Made by a program: the position numbers and the translations under genes. A DNA stretch of 64,000 nt from Poseidonibacter lekithochrous (GTDB lineage: Bacteria > Campylobacterota > Campylobacteria > Campylobacterales > Arcobacteraceae): positions 2,604,001 through 2,668,000 of the forward strand of contig NZ_CP054052.1 in assembly GCF_013283835.1 (NCBI RefSeq), written 5' to 3'. This document shows, piece by piece, positions 9,231-18,197 of this stretch; the first letter of the stretch is position 1, and each line of letters starts with the position of its first letter. The notes under the pieces are model-generated. The model made no database searches, was not told where the DNA came from, and was given only the letters and a program-made list of their open reading frames with translations.

Positions 9231-9813
9231 TTGCCGCGTTTATAAAATTAATCATTTTTTGTTTGTCTTTTTTGCCCTTTGAGGCTTCAACACCAGAACT
9301 TACATCAAGACCATAAAATTTAAAACCTTTTAGTTCTTGAAGATTATTTTCATTTAAACCACCTGCTAAGATGATATTAGTATTATCTTTTTTATCAAAC
9401 CATTCAAGAGCAACTCTTTTGCCCTCCCCACCAAATGATTCTACAAAAGCATCTACTAAAACAAAATCATCAGCAGAGATATTATCTATATCTTCTTTAC
9501 TCTGAGCTCTTAATACTTTTATATATCGAACATCTAAAGAGTTAAAATCTGTATAGTTATCATCATCAATAATTTGAGCTAATTGCATTTTTGCATTATT
9601 ACAGGCTTGTTTGATAAATGAATTATCTTCATTTACAAACAGACCAACTGTCATTACAAAAGGAGGTAGTTTCTCTACAATTTTTCTAGCAGCGAAAGGT
9701 TCTATAAATCTAGGTGACTTAGGATAAAAAACAAATCCTAAAGCATCTGCACCTGCATTTATAGCATCTTGTGCATCTTCTAAATTAGTAATACCACAAA
9801 TTTTTACTTTCAT
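9220..9813 (-). CDS. trpF: Phosphoribosylanthranilate isomerase
   Basis: TrpF performs the Amadori rearrangement of N-(5'-phosphoribosyl)anthranilate in tryptophan synthesis. The 197-residue TIM-barrel starts with KVKICGITNLEDAQDAI (catalytic Cys) and continues with GADALGFVFYPKSPR, VLVDAF and the phosphate-binding LAGGLNENN and GLDVSSGVE. It starts one base before the rpe stop region and is not linked to trpC, which lies in another operon. Confidence 0.96.
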   Translation of the reverse strand: MKVKICGITNLEDAQDAINAGADALGFVFYPKSPRFIEPFAARKIVEKLPPFVMTVGLFVNEDNSFIKQACNNAKMQLAQIIDDDNYTDFNSLDVRYIKVLRAQSKEDIDNISADDFVLVDAFVESFGGEGKRVALEWFDKKDNTNIILAGGLNENNLQELKGFKFYGLDVSSGVEASKGKKDKQKMINFINAANEI

Positions 9814-9814
9814 A

Positions 9815-10456
9815 TTAAACCTGTAAACTCTTTATAGCTTCACCATAATTATCATTTCCAAATACAAATGATCCAGCAACAACTACATCAACTCCTGCAT
9901 CTTTAAGTTCATGGATGTTTTTATCATTAACACCTCCATCAACTTCGATAAGACAGGCTGGGTTTCTTTTATTAATCAATTCTTTTAATTGTTTTGCTTT
10001 TTCTACTACTGATGGAATAAACTTTTGTCCACCAAATCCAGGATTAACTGACATTAATAAAACCATATCTAAATCTTCAAGTAAATACTCAATAGTTGAA
10101 GGATTTGCATGAGGGTTTAATACTACTGCTGGTTTAATTCCATATGATCTAATCTTTTGAATTAATCTATGTGGGTGTTTTTCACTTTCCATATGAAATG
10201 AAATATATTCAGGTTTTAAAGGAGCAAAAAGTTCTACAAAAAATGAATTATTTTCTACCATTAAGTGAACATCTAAGGGTTTAGTTGCAGCTTTTGCAAC
10301 TGGACTTACAACAACAGGACCAATAGTCATATTTGGTACAAAATGACCATCCATTACATCTACGTGAATTAAATCACATCCGCCATCACAAATAGCTTTA
10401 ATTTCCTCATCTAGTTTTCCAAAATCTGCTGATAATATCGAAGGAGCTACAAGCAT
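9815..10456 (-). CDS. rpe: Ribulose-phosphate 3-epimerase
   Basis: Rpe interconverts ribulose 5-phosphate and xylulose 5-phosphate. The 213-residue protein has all family marks: APSILSADFGKL, HVDVMDGHFVPNMTIGP (metal His and Asp), DVHLMVEN, VLLMSVNPGFGGQKFI, and EVDGGVND with VVAGSFVFG at the end. It is the first gene of a leftward set rpe-trpF-exonuclease-HD with overlaps or 1-2 nt gaps. An AAAAAGG site lies upstream of the ATG. Confidence 0.96.
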   Translation of the reverse strand: MLVAPSILSADFGKLDEEIKAICDGGCDLIHVDVMDGHFVPNMTIGPVVVSPVAKAATKPLDVHLMVENNSFFVELFAPLKPEYISFHMESEKHPHRLIQKIRSYGIKPAVVLNPHANPSTIEYLLEDLDMVLLMSVNPGFGGQKFIPSVVEKAKQLKELINKRNPACLIEVDGGVNDKNIHELKDAGVDVVVAGSFVFGNDNYGEAIKSLQV

Positions 10457-10615
10457 ATAATAACCTTTTTAATTTATAATTTTTCGCGATTATATCATTA
10501 TCTCACTTTTATTAAGTATAGAGTTCTTTACTTTAAAAAAAATTATTACAAATACAATAAAAACGTAATATATATTAGTGTAAAATCAACCATAATATTA
10601 TTTTAAAGGAATTTT

Positions 10616-11623
10616 ATGAAATACAAATTATTATTATTTATATTTATTTATGTTTATTCAAATGCACAAACAAGCGAAGAGTTTTTCAAAAAAGCTCAAG
10701 AGTACGAAAACAATAATAATTATAAAAAAGCTATGGAGTTTTATAAAAAAGCTTATACTCAAAAAAATATAACGACCAGTTTAGAAAATGAATTAAATAA
10801 AAAAGATGAAGTACAAACATTTACTAAAATTAAAAAAGAGTTTTACGCAAAAAAAATGGCTAAATCAGATGACCCAGAAACAAAAAAAACCATTGAACAA
10901 GTTATTACTTCTGATTTTGAACTATATCCTTATAAAAAGAACTATTTATTACCAGCAACTTATGATTTAAATGAAAGAGATGATAGAAAACAATTTGAAA
11001 CTAAATTTCAATTTTCAGTTGAAAAACCAATTTCATATAACTTTTTAGGTCTTGATGAAACTATATCATTTGCATATACACAGAAATCATTTTGGCAAAC
11101 AAGTGAAAAATCTTCTCCTTTTAGAGAAACAAATTACCAACCTGAAATTTTTGCCCTATTCCCTTATGAAAATAGTGATCATGTAAAAGCATATAAAGTA
11201 TCATTAATTCATGAATCTAATGGACGGAATAATGAATTTTCAAGGTCATGGAATAGAATCTATTTAGAAACATATTTAAAACTATCTAATTTATTTATAA
11301 TTCCAAAAGTTTGGTATAGAATTCCTGAAAAAACAGATGAAGATGATAATCCAGATATTGATAAGTATTTAGGTTATGGAGATTTAACGTTTTTTTACCC
11401 ATACAAAAAACATATCTTTGAATTAAAACTAAGAAATAACCTTCGATTAAACTCTCAAAATAAAGGCTCAGCTCAATTTGATTGGACATTCCCTTTACCT
11501 TATTCAGTAGGAGAGACTAATACTTTTGGATTTATACAAGTATTCTCAGGATATGGTGATAGTTTAATTGATTATGATAAAGAGATTAATAAAATAGGAT
11601 TTGGAATAGCCTTATCAAGATAA
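10616..11623 (+). CDS. pldA: Outer-membrane phospholipase A (OMPLA)
   Basis: PldA hydrolyses acyl ester bonds of phospholipids in the outer membrane when lipid asymmetry is lost. The 335-residue protein has a signal peptide (about residues 1-17). A short TPR-like helical part with EYENNNNYKKAMEFYKKAY lies at residues 20-50, and a beta-barrel follows. The catalytic triad is readable: His199 and Ser201 in HESNGR and Asn213 in RSWNR, with the spacing of E. coli H142/S144/N156. An AAAGGA site precedes the start. Its stop codon lies inside a hairpin shared with the facing cytochrome gene. Confidence 0.92.
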   Translation: MKYKLLLFIFIYVYSNAQTSEEFFKKAQEYENNNNYKKAMEFYKKAYTQKNITTSLENELNKKDEVQTFTKIKKEFYAKKMAKSDDPETKKTIEQVITSDFELYPYKKNYLLPATYDLNERDDRKQFETKFQFSVEKPISYNFLGLDETISFAYTQKSFWQTSEKSSPFRETNYQPEIFALFPYENSDHVKAYKVSLIHESNGRNNEFSRSWNRIYLETYLKLSNLFIIPKVWYRIPEKTDEDDNPDIDKYLGYGDLTFFYPYKKHIFELKLRNNLRLNSQNKGSAQFDWTFPLPYSVGETNTFGFIQVFSGYGDSLIDYDKEINKIGFGIALSR

Positions 11624-11630
11624 GGTTATT
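11605..11630. terminator. Shared hairpin between convergent pldA and cytochrome c
   Basis: Bases 11605-11615 pair with 11620-11630 (11 bp, one G-U) around a CAAG loop. The stem holds both stop codons: TAA of pldA at 11621-11623 and the minus-strand stop at 11626-11628. Confidence 0.6.
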
Positions 11631-12060
11631 TCTTAAGAGTTTTAATATATGTATATATAGCTTCAACTTCTTCTTCAACTAAGAAGTAAGTAGGCATTAC
11701 ATTTGAATAATATATAAGTTTTTCACATACTTGTTCTGGAGTAAATTTTCTTTTTTTATTTTTCTTTGCATTAATTTTAGAAGAAAACTTCCCATACTTA
11801 GTATCTGTAATACTAGGAATTACTAAAGAGCAGTTGTATTCAACTTTATTGTAAGTATGTTTGAAATTTACGATACTTTTACCTTTGCCATCATTACCAT
11901 GACAAGTATTACAACCAATTCCTCTAGGGTTATTAAAAAGCATTTTTCCATATTCTGCTTTTGTAATAAATGAATTATCATCAGAAGATGTTAAAACATC
12001 ATTGGCAAAAGTAAAACTAAAAAATGATACTAAAAATATACTAATTACGATTTTTTTCAT
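11626..12060 (-). CDS. Periplasmic class I c-type cytochrome
   Basis: The 144-residue protein has a cleavable signal peptide (KKIVISIFLVSFFSFTFA) and one haem-binding motif CNTCH followed by GNDGKGK, as in c553/c4-like mono-haem cytochromes. The likely axial Met is in YYSNVMPTYF near residue 125. A second Cys pair (YNCSLVI, PEQVCEKL) may form a disulphide. It would carry electrons in the periplasm, perhaps to a terminal oxidase or peroxidase. The neighbours do not reveal the partner. Confidence 0.88.
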   Translation of the reverse strand: MKKIVISIFLVSFFSFTFANDVLTSSDDNSFITKAEYGKMLFNNPRGIGCNTCHGNDGKGKSIVNFKHTYNKVEYNCSLVIPSITDTKYGKFSSKINAKKNKKRKFTPEQVCEKLIYYSNVMPTYFLVEEEVEAIYTYIKTLKK

Positions 12061-12109
12061 TATGACTCTATTTTGTTATATTCTGGATTTTAATATATTT
12101 TTTATAAGA

Positions 12110-12679
12110 TTAAGATTTATTTTTCAAGAACCAGTAAAAAGAAAACATTAACCCTGGAGTTTTTGCTTTTGATTCATCAAAAATAAATTCATCACTTTTT
12201 TCAATTGGCAGATACATAAGTTCAATTTGTTCATCATTTATTCCACCACCATCATGAATTTTCATAGAATCGTTGATTTTTGCATAAAATAAAGTTTGAA
12301 GACCACCACTTACACCAACATTAGTATAAAAAGAAGATATTTTTTCAATAGATTCTAATGGTACATCAAAACCACACTCTTCATCTATTTCTTCTCTTGC
12401 AATTTGCTCTAAGGATTTATCTTTATCAACAATACCTGCACATAATTCATAAGTAAAAAGTTTACTTTTATCATTAAGATATACCGGTGGACGAAATTGT
12501 TGAACAAGTAAGAAAGAGTTTTTTTCTTCATGGTATAAAAGTACAGCAACCGAGTCAAAACTCTTAACTGCTTCCCATTGTTTATCTACACCATTTTGAT
12601 TATAAGTAATTTTAACAGGATGGACAAACTTTGTATCTTCTAAAGTAGACATTTTAAAATCTTTAATTATATTATTCAT
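12110..12679 (-). CDS. Nudix hydrolase, ADP-ribose pyrophosphatase-like
   Basis: This 189-residue protein carries a Nudix box: GIVDKDKSLEQIAREEIDEECGF (residues about 92-114) matches GX5EX7REUXEEXGU with one extra residue. The region before it (VLLYHEEKNSFLLVQQFRPPVYLN) resembles NudF-type ADP-sugar pyrophosphatases. Substrates may be ADP-ribose or a nucleotide sugar. An internal Met at residue 10 is an alternative start, but the first ATG has the better upstream purine run. It lies downstream of the two-component genes, behind a hairpin. Confidence 0.86.
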   Translation of the reverse strand: MNNIIKDFKMSTLEDTKFVHPVKITYNQNGVDKQWEAVKSFDSVAVLLYHEEKNSFLLVQQFRPPVYLNDKSKLFTYELCAGIVDKDKSLEQIAREEIDEECGFDVPLESIEKISSFYTNVGVSGGLQTLFYAKINDSMKIHDGGGINDEQIELMYLPIEKSDEFIFDESKAKTPGLMFSFYWFLKNKS

Positions 12680-12711
12680 AAAAGTTCTTTCTGTTAATTT
12701 TATAGGCTTTA

Positions 12712-12746
12712 GACTAAAAAGTATTTTAAAATACTACTTTTTAGTC
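12712..12746 (-). terminator. Hairpin at the end of the histidine kinase gene
   Basis: A 12-bp perfect stem pairs 12712-12723 with 12735-12746, with an AT-rich inner extension. The kinase stop codon (12734-12736) lies at the edge of the stem. The downstream arm is T-rich. It would reduce read-through into the Nudix gene. Confidence 0.6.
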
Positions 12747-13930
12747 TCTAATTTACAATTTGCTCCAACAACAATAGATGAAAAGTCAATAAAGAAAGAT
12801 GAACCTTTTTCAATCTGAGATTCTAAGCTCATCACTAAATCGTACTCAGCACAAATTCTTTTTACAATATCAAGACCAATACCAAAACCACCTTCTATAT
12901 TGTTCCCTCTTTTATATCTTTTAAATATCTCTTTTTGCTCTTGTTCACTAATACCAATACCATGGTCTTCAACACATAAAAAGTTACCTTTAATTTTCAC
13001 ATTTACTGTTGAATTACTATTACTATATTTAACAGAATTTGAAATAAGGTTATTTACAATTTTTTGTGTTTTAGTTCTATCCATTAAAACAACACAAGAC
13101 TCTAAGTCTGCTTCAATTACAATATTTTTTGTAATTGAAATATCATTAAAGTAATCTACACTTTCAGATACTAAATCTTTTAAATCAAACTCTTGATGAA
13201 CATCTTCATTCATTTCATTAAAAGCTGAGAAGTGAATATCATTATATATTTGAGATATTTGTTTTGTACTACTTGTAATATATTTCATCATTTTTTCAGG
13301 ATTCTTACCTTTTTTAAGCATAGAAACCGAAGTCATAAGAACAGTAATTGGAGTATTTAATTCATGGGCAGAATCTTTAATAAATTTATCCATATGCTCG
13401 ACTTTTTCACGTACAGGTTTTAATAAAATTTTGGCAAGTAAGTACGCAATAAATCCAATAAAAATTGCACACATAACAAGTGCAATTAATATATAAATTT
13501 TTAGTTTATTTTTGTCAATTGAACCTTGACAAGTCTCTAGAACAATATATTTAATAGGAATCATTTTCTCATTAATAACCGCAATATAGAAATTAAATCT
13601 ATCTTTTGCATAAATACTTTGAGATAAGTCAACATATTTTTTACCATCTAAATAAGAATAAATTAGTTTTTTGTTTTTATCATATAAAGCATATTTAATA
13701 TGATCTGATTTTAATTTACTAGGCACGAATTTTTCATTTTTCATATAACTATTCATAATGTCAGTTTTTACTTGCATAGAAGCATTACTAAGCTCCATAT
13801 CACAAGATTCCTGAAGCATTCGTACTTCATTATTGTAATAAGTATACAAAATAACACCCACTAATAAAATAGCAGATCCCATGTATATTGATAAAAAACT
13901 AATTAATGCTTTTTTCTCATTTCTGTTCAA
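12734..13930 (-). CDS. Two-component sensor histidine kinase
   Basis: The 398-residue kinase has two membrane segments (about residues 9-29 and 143-167) around a roughly 110-residue periplasmic sensor of unknown ligand. The cytoplasmic part shows the H box DSAHELNTPITVL (phosphorylated His), the N box IVNNLISNSVKYSN, the G1 box VEDHGIGIS and the G2 box GGFGIGLDIV. It overlaps the response regulator gene by 14 nt, the normal arrangement of a cognate pair. Confidence 0.92.
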   Translation of the reverse strand: MNRNEKKALISFLSIYMGSAILLVGVILYTYYNNEVRMLQESCDMELSNASMQVKTDIMNSYMKNEKFVPSKLKSDHIKYALYDKNKKLIYSYLDGKKYVDLSQSIYAKDRFNFYIAVINEKMIPIKYIVLETCQGSIDKNKLKIYILIALVMCAIFIGFIAYLLAKILLKPVREKVEHMDKFIKDSAHELNTPITVLMTSVSMLKKGKNPEKMMKYITSSTKQISQIYNDIHFSAFNEMNEDVHQEFDLKDLVSESVDYFNDISITKNIVIEADLESCVVLMDRTKTQKIVNNLISNSVKYSNSNSTVNVKIKGNFLCVEDHGIGISEQEQKEIFKRYKRGNNIEGGFGIGLDIVKRICAEYDLVMSLESQIEKGSSFFIDFSSIVVGANCKLETKK

Positions 13931-14582
13931 ATTTGTACCCTATTCCTCTAATCGTTACGATTCTTTCTTTTCCTACAATTTCTCTTAGGTTTTTAATATA
14001 AACCCTAATTGTAGCATCAGTAGGCATATCTTCATAAGCCCAAATATTTTGTAGTAACTCTTCACTTGAAACTACTCTATTTTTGTGAGTGCAAAAGTAT
14101 TTTAAAATATCTCTTTCTTTTTGAGCAATACTAACACTTTTACCTTTTAAAGTAATCTGACAAGAATCAGGATCAAAAACAGTATTATCATCTATAATAA
14201 TTTGTGCATTTTGTTCAATTGAGAATTGTCTGCATAGTTTTAAGATTCTTTGATCTAACTCTTCTAAATCAAATGGTTTTTTAATATAGTCATCAACACC
14301 ATTTTCAAATGAATCTTTTAAGTGTTTGGTATCTTGATATGCTGTAAGCATAATTGCAGGAGTAGAGTTTTTATAATCTTCTCTAATAGTTTTTAGAACT
14401 TCCATACCAGTCATAATTGGAGTATTAATATCAAGTAAAGCTAAATCAAATTTTTCATCGATTAAATACTCTAAAGCCTCTTGACCATTTGTACATAAAG
14501 TTAACTCGTAACCTTTATCTTCAAGGTGGTCACTTAATAAATCATTTAATGCTGCATCATCTTCTAGTAGTAAAACTTTCAT
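13917..14582 (-). CDS. OmpR-family response regulator
   Basis: The receiver domain (residues about 1-115) has the acidic pair EDD, the phosphoacceptor Asp in LLDINTPIMTG, the conserved Thr in IMLTAYQD and the Lys in YIKKPFD. The second half is a winged-helix DNA-binding domain ending in RVYIKNLREIVGKERIVTIRGIGYKFE. I place the start at the ATG at 14582 (MKVLLLEDD). The first ATG at 14588 lies directly on the AGGA ribosome site, which leaves six bases to the second ATG. The target genes are unknown. Confidence 0.93.
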   Translation of the reverse strand: MKVLLLEDDAALNDLLSDHLEDKGYELTLCTNGQEALEYLIDEKFDLALLDINTPIMTGMEVLKTIREDYKNSTPAIMLTAYQDTKHLKDSFENGVDDYIKKPFDLEELDQRILKLCRQFSIEQNAQIIIDDNTVFDPDSCQITLKGKSVSIAQKERDILKYFCTHKNRVVSSEELLQNIWAYEDMPTDATIRVYIKNLREIVGKERIVTIRGIGYKFEQK

Positions 14583-14640
14583 AAACATTCCTAATATATA
14601 TAATTTCTATTATATTATAATTTTGTTTATGACTTGTGTA

Positions 14641-15396
14641 TTAAACGATTTTAAAATATTTTAGGATTTGACTTTGAATAGCTACATAAGAAATAGAGGC
14701 AATTAAAGCAATAATTGTTCCCCAGAATATTCCATAAGGTCCATATGTAAAATAAACAACTAATGAATAAATAACTACAGAACTTAATCCAAATGGTGTA
14801 TTTTTTATAATTGTTCTAGCTTGTAAATTACTATGTCTAAAGTGAATTATTAATAATAATGGTAAAAGAATAGTAGGAAAGGCTGAGAATATTCCTGCCA
14901 AATTAGCTGATACATATTGAGGTAAACTTGAAACTATTAAAAATATTGTTATAGTAATAATTGATCTAAAAGCTAAGTCTGAAAAACTAACTTTTTCTTT
15001 CTTTTCAATTTTGTAATTTTCTTTTTTTGAAAAATAAATAGTTGCAATAAGCATTAAGCTTATCACAATTAATGGAGTAAAGACTATGTGCGGTGGTACA
15101 TAAGAGAGTATAAGTGCTATTACTAAATAAAAAATAAAAGAAGTCACTAAACTTAGGGTAACTTCAAGTTTACCCTTGTAGAAAGTGCTTATGTAATAGC
15201 CTATACAAAAGGATAGTGCAGCAAATAGACCATGAATATTATATAATGCTACATTAGTAACATAGTCTACTCCATTTTCAATTGCAAAAAAGATTAATGT
15301 TATAGAACTCCCTACGGGCAAACCTGATAAAATTCCTGATAACTTAGGAGACAATTTCTCAGCGATAAAACTAAGGGTTAAGACTAGGCTTACCAC
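14641..15396 (-). CDS. Polytopic membrane protein with internal duplication, function unknown
   Basis: The protein is about 251 residues with eight or so hydrophobic segments. Two similar segments, KLSGILSGLPVGSSITLIFF near the N-terminus and NLAGIFSAFPTILLPLLLII after the middle loop, suggest an inverted or direct duplication, as in small transporters. The central loop (KKENYKIEKKEK) is charged. I do not recognise a family with known function. The annotated start is a GTG at 15396 with no ribosome site. An in-frame ATA at 15426-15424, correctly placed after AAGGA, would add ten residues and complete the first membrane helix. Confidence 0.65.
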   Translation of the reverse strand: MVSLVLTLSFIAEKLSPKLSGILSGLPVGSSITLIFFAIENGVDYVTNVALYNIHGLFAALSFCIGYYISTFYKGKLEVTLSLVTSFIFYLVIALILSYVPPHIVFTPLIVISLMLIATIYFSKKENYKIEKKEKVSFSDLAFRSIITITIFLIVSSLPQYVSANLAGIFSAFPTILLPLLLIIHFRHSNLQARTIIKNTPFGLSSVVIYSLVVYFTYGPYGIFWGTIIALIASISYVAIQSQILKYFKIV

Positions 15397-15504
15397 GGAA
15401 ATTGATTTTATTAGTAGAAGTTCTATAACAAATCCTTTTATTAAGGGAAGATTATATTAAAATTTCAATAAATTTCTTATTAATTGCAATTAATTTTCTA
15501 CAAA

Positions 15505-16008
15505 TTATCTAAAGTTATCAAAAACTAATGGTGCTTTTAATTCTAAACTCTTTAAATGTTTCATAACATTTTGTAAATCATCAATATTTTTACCAGTAAC
15601 TCTAATTTCATCACCTTGATTAACAGCAGTAACTTTTAGTTTTAATTTTTTGATTTCTGTTTGAATAGTTTTTGCTTCATCTTTTTCAATACTATCAATA
15701 ATTTTATATGTGAATTTTCTATTTCCACCACTTGCATCTTCTGCTTTAACTTCTTCAAGTGAATTAATTGAAATGTCTCTTTTATTCATTTTTGATATTA
15801 AAATATCTTTCATAGCATCAACTTTATTATCACTAGCACTAGTTAAAACTAAAGTCTTAGCTCCTTGATTTAAATCGATTTCTTTGATCATACCTTTGAA
15901 GTCATATCTATTATCGATCTCTTTTTGAGATTGAATAACTGCATTTTTCATCTCTTGCATGTCAAGTTTTGCAGATATATCAAATTGATGTTCTTTTGAT
16001 TTTGCCAT
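15505..16008 (-). CDS. yajQ: YajQ-family nucleotide-binding protein
   Basis: The 167-residue protein matches YajQ throughout: HQFDISAKLDMQEMKNAV at the start, IDNRYDFKGM, and the conserved end VTGKNIDDLQNVMKHLK. Family members have two ferredoxin-like folds, bind c-di-GMP in some bacteria and act as cofactors of transcription regulators. The ATG follows an AAGGAAAAC site. Confidence 0.95.
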   Translation of the reverse strand: MAKSKEHQFDISAKLDMQEMKNAVIQSQKEIDNRYDFKGMIKEIDLNQGAKTLVLTSASDNKVDAMKDILISKMNKRDISINSLEEVKAEDASGGNRKFTYKIIDSIEKDEAKTIQTEIKKLKLKVTAVNQGDEIRVTGKNIDDLQNVMKHLKSLELKAPLVFDNFR

Positions 16009-16140
16009 TTGTTTTCCTTGTGAATAATTAAAATTTTTTATTATTGTAACTAAGAAAAATAAAGTTTTTAATTAATAAAAAGAAGAGTTAGGAAAGTATT
16101 GTGTTTAAAGAAATTTTTGTTTTTTATTAGTTTGATTATA

Positions 16141-16170
16141 ATTTTAGTTAGGTCGAAACCTAACTAAAAT
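16141..16170 (-). terminator. UUCG-loop terminator after uraA
   Basis: A perfect 13-bp stem (16141-16153 with 16158-16170) closes, on the transcribed minus strand, a TTCG tetraloop within GGTTTCGACC. It begins at the base adjoining the uraA stop codon. UUCG loops closed by strong pairs are very stable. Confidence 0.8.
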
Positions 16171-17415
16171 TTATGATTCTTCGTTTTTTACTTTTGGTAA
16201 AATAAGATTTAAGAAAATACCAACAATTGCTCCAAGACCAATTCCTGAAAATGGAACACCACCAAAGTTGAATGTCATTCCACCAATTGAGAATACTAAA
16301 ATCATAGAAACAATTACCATATTTCTAGGACAAGTAAAATCAGTATTAGCTCGTACTAACGTAGAAATACCTAATGTTGCAATAATACCAAATAATAACA
16401 ACATAATTCCACCCATAATAGGAGTAGGAATAGTAGATAATAAACCACCTAATTTACCAACAAATGCAAGTAAAATAGCAGCAATTGCAGCCCAAGTCAT
16501 AATAGCTGGGTTGTAAGCTTTAGTTACAGTAACAGCACCTGTTACTTCAGAATAAGTAGTATTAGGTGGACCACCAAATAATGCAGCAACTGAAGTTGCA
16601 AGACCATCACCTAATAATGTATTTTTTAAACCTGGCTTTTTTAAATAGTCTTGTTTAGTTACATTCGAAATTGCTAACATATCACCAATATGTTCAATAG
16701 CAGGAGCAATTGCAATTGGTAAAATAAAGATAATAGCTTGCCAGTTAAACTCAGGAGCTGTGAAGTTTGGCATAGCAAACCAAGCTGCTTTTTCAAAAGT
16801 AGTAAAATCAACAATACCATAAGATAAAGCTAAAATATATCCAGCAATAATACCACATAAAATTGGAATTAATTTAAAAATGCCTTTAGATAATAATGAT
16901 ACAAAAACTGTAACAAATAAAGCAACCATTGACACTACAATAGCCGTTTCAAAAGGCACAAGTTCAAAAGAACCATCACCACTTTTACCCATAGCTAAAT
17001 TAACAGCAACAGGAGAAAGAATAAGACCAATAGACATAATAACTGGACCTACTACTACAGGAGGAAGTAATCTATGTAAAAAATTGTCACCTTTTAATCT
17101 AATAAGTAGACTTAAAATAACATATAAGAAACCAGCCGCAACTAAACCTGACATAGTTGCAGCAATTCCCCAAGTCTTAACACCGTAAGAAATTGGAGCA
17201 ATAAAAGCAAAAGATGATGCTAAAAAGATTGGAGGAATAGCTCCTCTATTAACGAATTGGAATACTAATGTACCAATACCGGCTGTAAATAATGCAACAC
17301 TTGGATCTAGTCCTGTAAGAATAGGAACTAAAACAAGTGCACCAAAGGCTACAAATAGAAATTGTAAACCTAAAATTGAATCCTTAACTCTGAAATTATA
17401 ATCAGTGGGTTTCAT
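16171..17415 (-). CDS. uraA: Uracil:H+ symporter, NCS2 family
   Basis: The 414-residue, about 14-helix permease belongs to the NCS2/UraA group. It shows LQFLFVAFGALVLVPILTGLDPSVAL at the start, the binding-site region IAPAIEHIGDMLAISNVT (conserved Glu-His) and the second binding segment GGPPNTTYSEVTGAV. Its divergent neighbour upp makes UMP from the imported uracil, which supports uracil as substrate over xanthine. An AGAGGT site precedes the ATG. Confidence 0.92.
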   Translation of the reverse strand: MKPTDYNFRVKDSILGLQFLFVAFGALVLVPILTGLDPSVALFTAGIGTLVFQFVNRGAIPPIFLASSFAFIAPISYGVKTWGIAATMSGLVAAGFLYVILSLLIRLKGDNFLHRLLPPVVVGPVIMSIGLILSPVAVNLAMGKSGDGSFELVPFETAIVVSMVALFVTVFVSLLSKGIFKLIPILCGIIAGYILALSYGIVDFTTFEKAAWFAMPNFTAPEFNWQAIIFILPIAIAPAIEHIGDMLAISNVTKQDYLKKPGLKNTLLGDGLATSVAALFGGPPNTTYSEVTGAVTVTKAYNPAIMTWAAIAAILLAFVGKLGGLLSTIPTPIMGGIMLLLFGIIATLGISTLVRANTDFTCPRNMVIVSMILVFSIGGMTFNFGGVPFSGIGLGAIVGIFLNLILPKVKNEES

Positions 17416-17533
17416 GATACCTCTTATTTTGATGAATTAAACCTATAATAATATCAAATAAAGAGTTAATAAAAATTAAATTTATATGCAATTTATAAGC
17501 AATTTTTATGTAAAATTAAAAAGATTAAATCAA

Positions 17534-17560
17534 AATAACTTTAAATTATACAAAGTTATT
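17534..17560 (+). promoter_or_regulatory. Leader hairpin before upp
   Basis: Bases 17534-17542 pair perfectly with 17552-17560 (9 bp), ending just before the AGGAAA ribosome site of upp. It could influence translation start or mRNA stability; no regulator site is recognised. Confidence 0.35.
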
Positions 17561-17573
17561 AATAGGAAATTAA

Positions 17574-18197
17574 ATGTATAAAGAAAGTACAAACGTTGTT
17601 GTAAAACATCTTGTAAATAGATTAAGAGATACTAGAACTGCTTCAAATGAGTTTAGGTTAACAATTGAAGAAATTTCAAGAATTGTTGTATCAGAAGCTT
17701 TAAGTAACTTTGAAACAGTAAGTCAAAATATTAATACGTGGCAAGGGCCATTAGATGTTCAAATGTTAGAAGTACAAAAAATTGTTTTAGTTCCAATTTT
17801 AAGGGCTGGGGAACCAATGCTTACTGGAATTTTAAAAACTCTTCCTTATGCAAGATCAGGTTTCTTAGCAATGAAGAGAGATGAAGAAACTGCTGAATCA
17901 AAATTATTCTATGAAAACATTCCAGATTTAGAAGGAAAAACTGTTTTATTACTTGACCCAATGGTAGCAACTGGTGGTTCATTAATTGATGGTATTGATT
18001 ACTTAAAATCTAAAGGTGCAACAAAAATTTTATCTTTAAACGTTTTAGGTTCACCAGAAGGTGTACAAAAAGTTCAAGAAGCACATCCTGATGTTGATAT
18101 TTATATTGCTCAGATTGATGAGAGATTAGATGAGAATAATTACATTAGACCAGGTCTAGGTGACGCTGGAGATAGAGCATTTAACACTAACGGTTAA
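17574..18197 (+). CDS. upp: Uracil phosphoribosyltransferase
   Basis: Upp converts uracil and PRPP to UMP. The 207-residue protein has LRDTRTASNEFR at the start, VPILRAGEPMLTG, the PRPP loop LLLDPMVATGGS and the C-terminal uracil-binding YIRPGLGDAGDRAFNT. It is divergent from uraA (157 nt apart), so import and salvage share a control region. Its stop codon overlaps that of the facing epimerase gene. Confidence 0.97.
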   Translation: MYKESTNVVVKHLVNRLRDTRTASNEFRLTIEEISRIVVSEALSNFETVSQNINTWQGPLDVQMLEVQKIVLVPILRAGEPMLTGILKTLPYARSGFLAMKRDEETAESKLFYENIPDLEGKTVLLLDPMVATGGSLIDGIDYLKSKGATKILSLNVLGSPEGVQKVQEAHPDVDIYIAQIDERLDENNYIRPGLGDAGDRAFNTNG

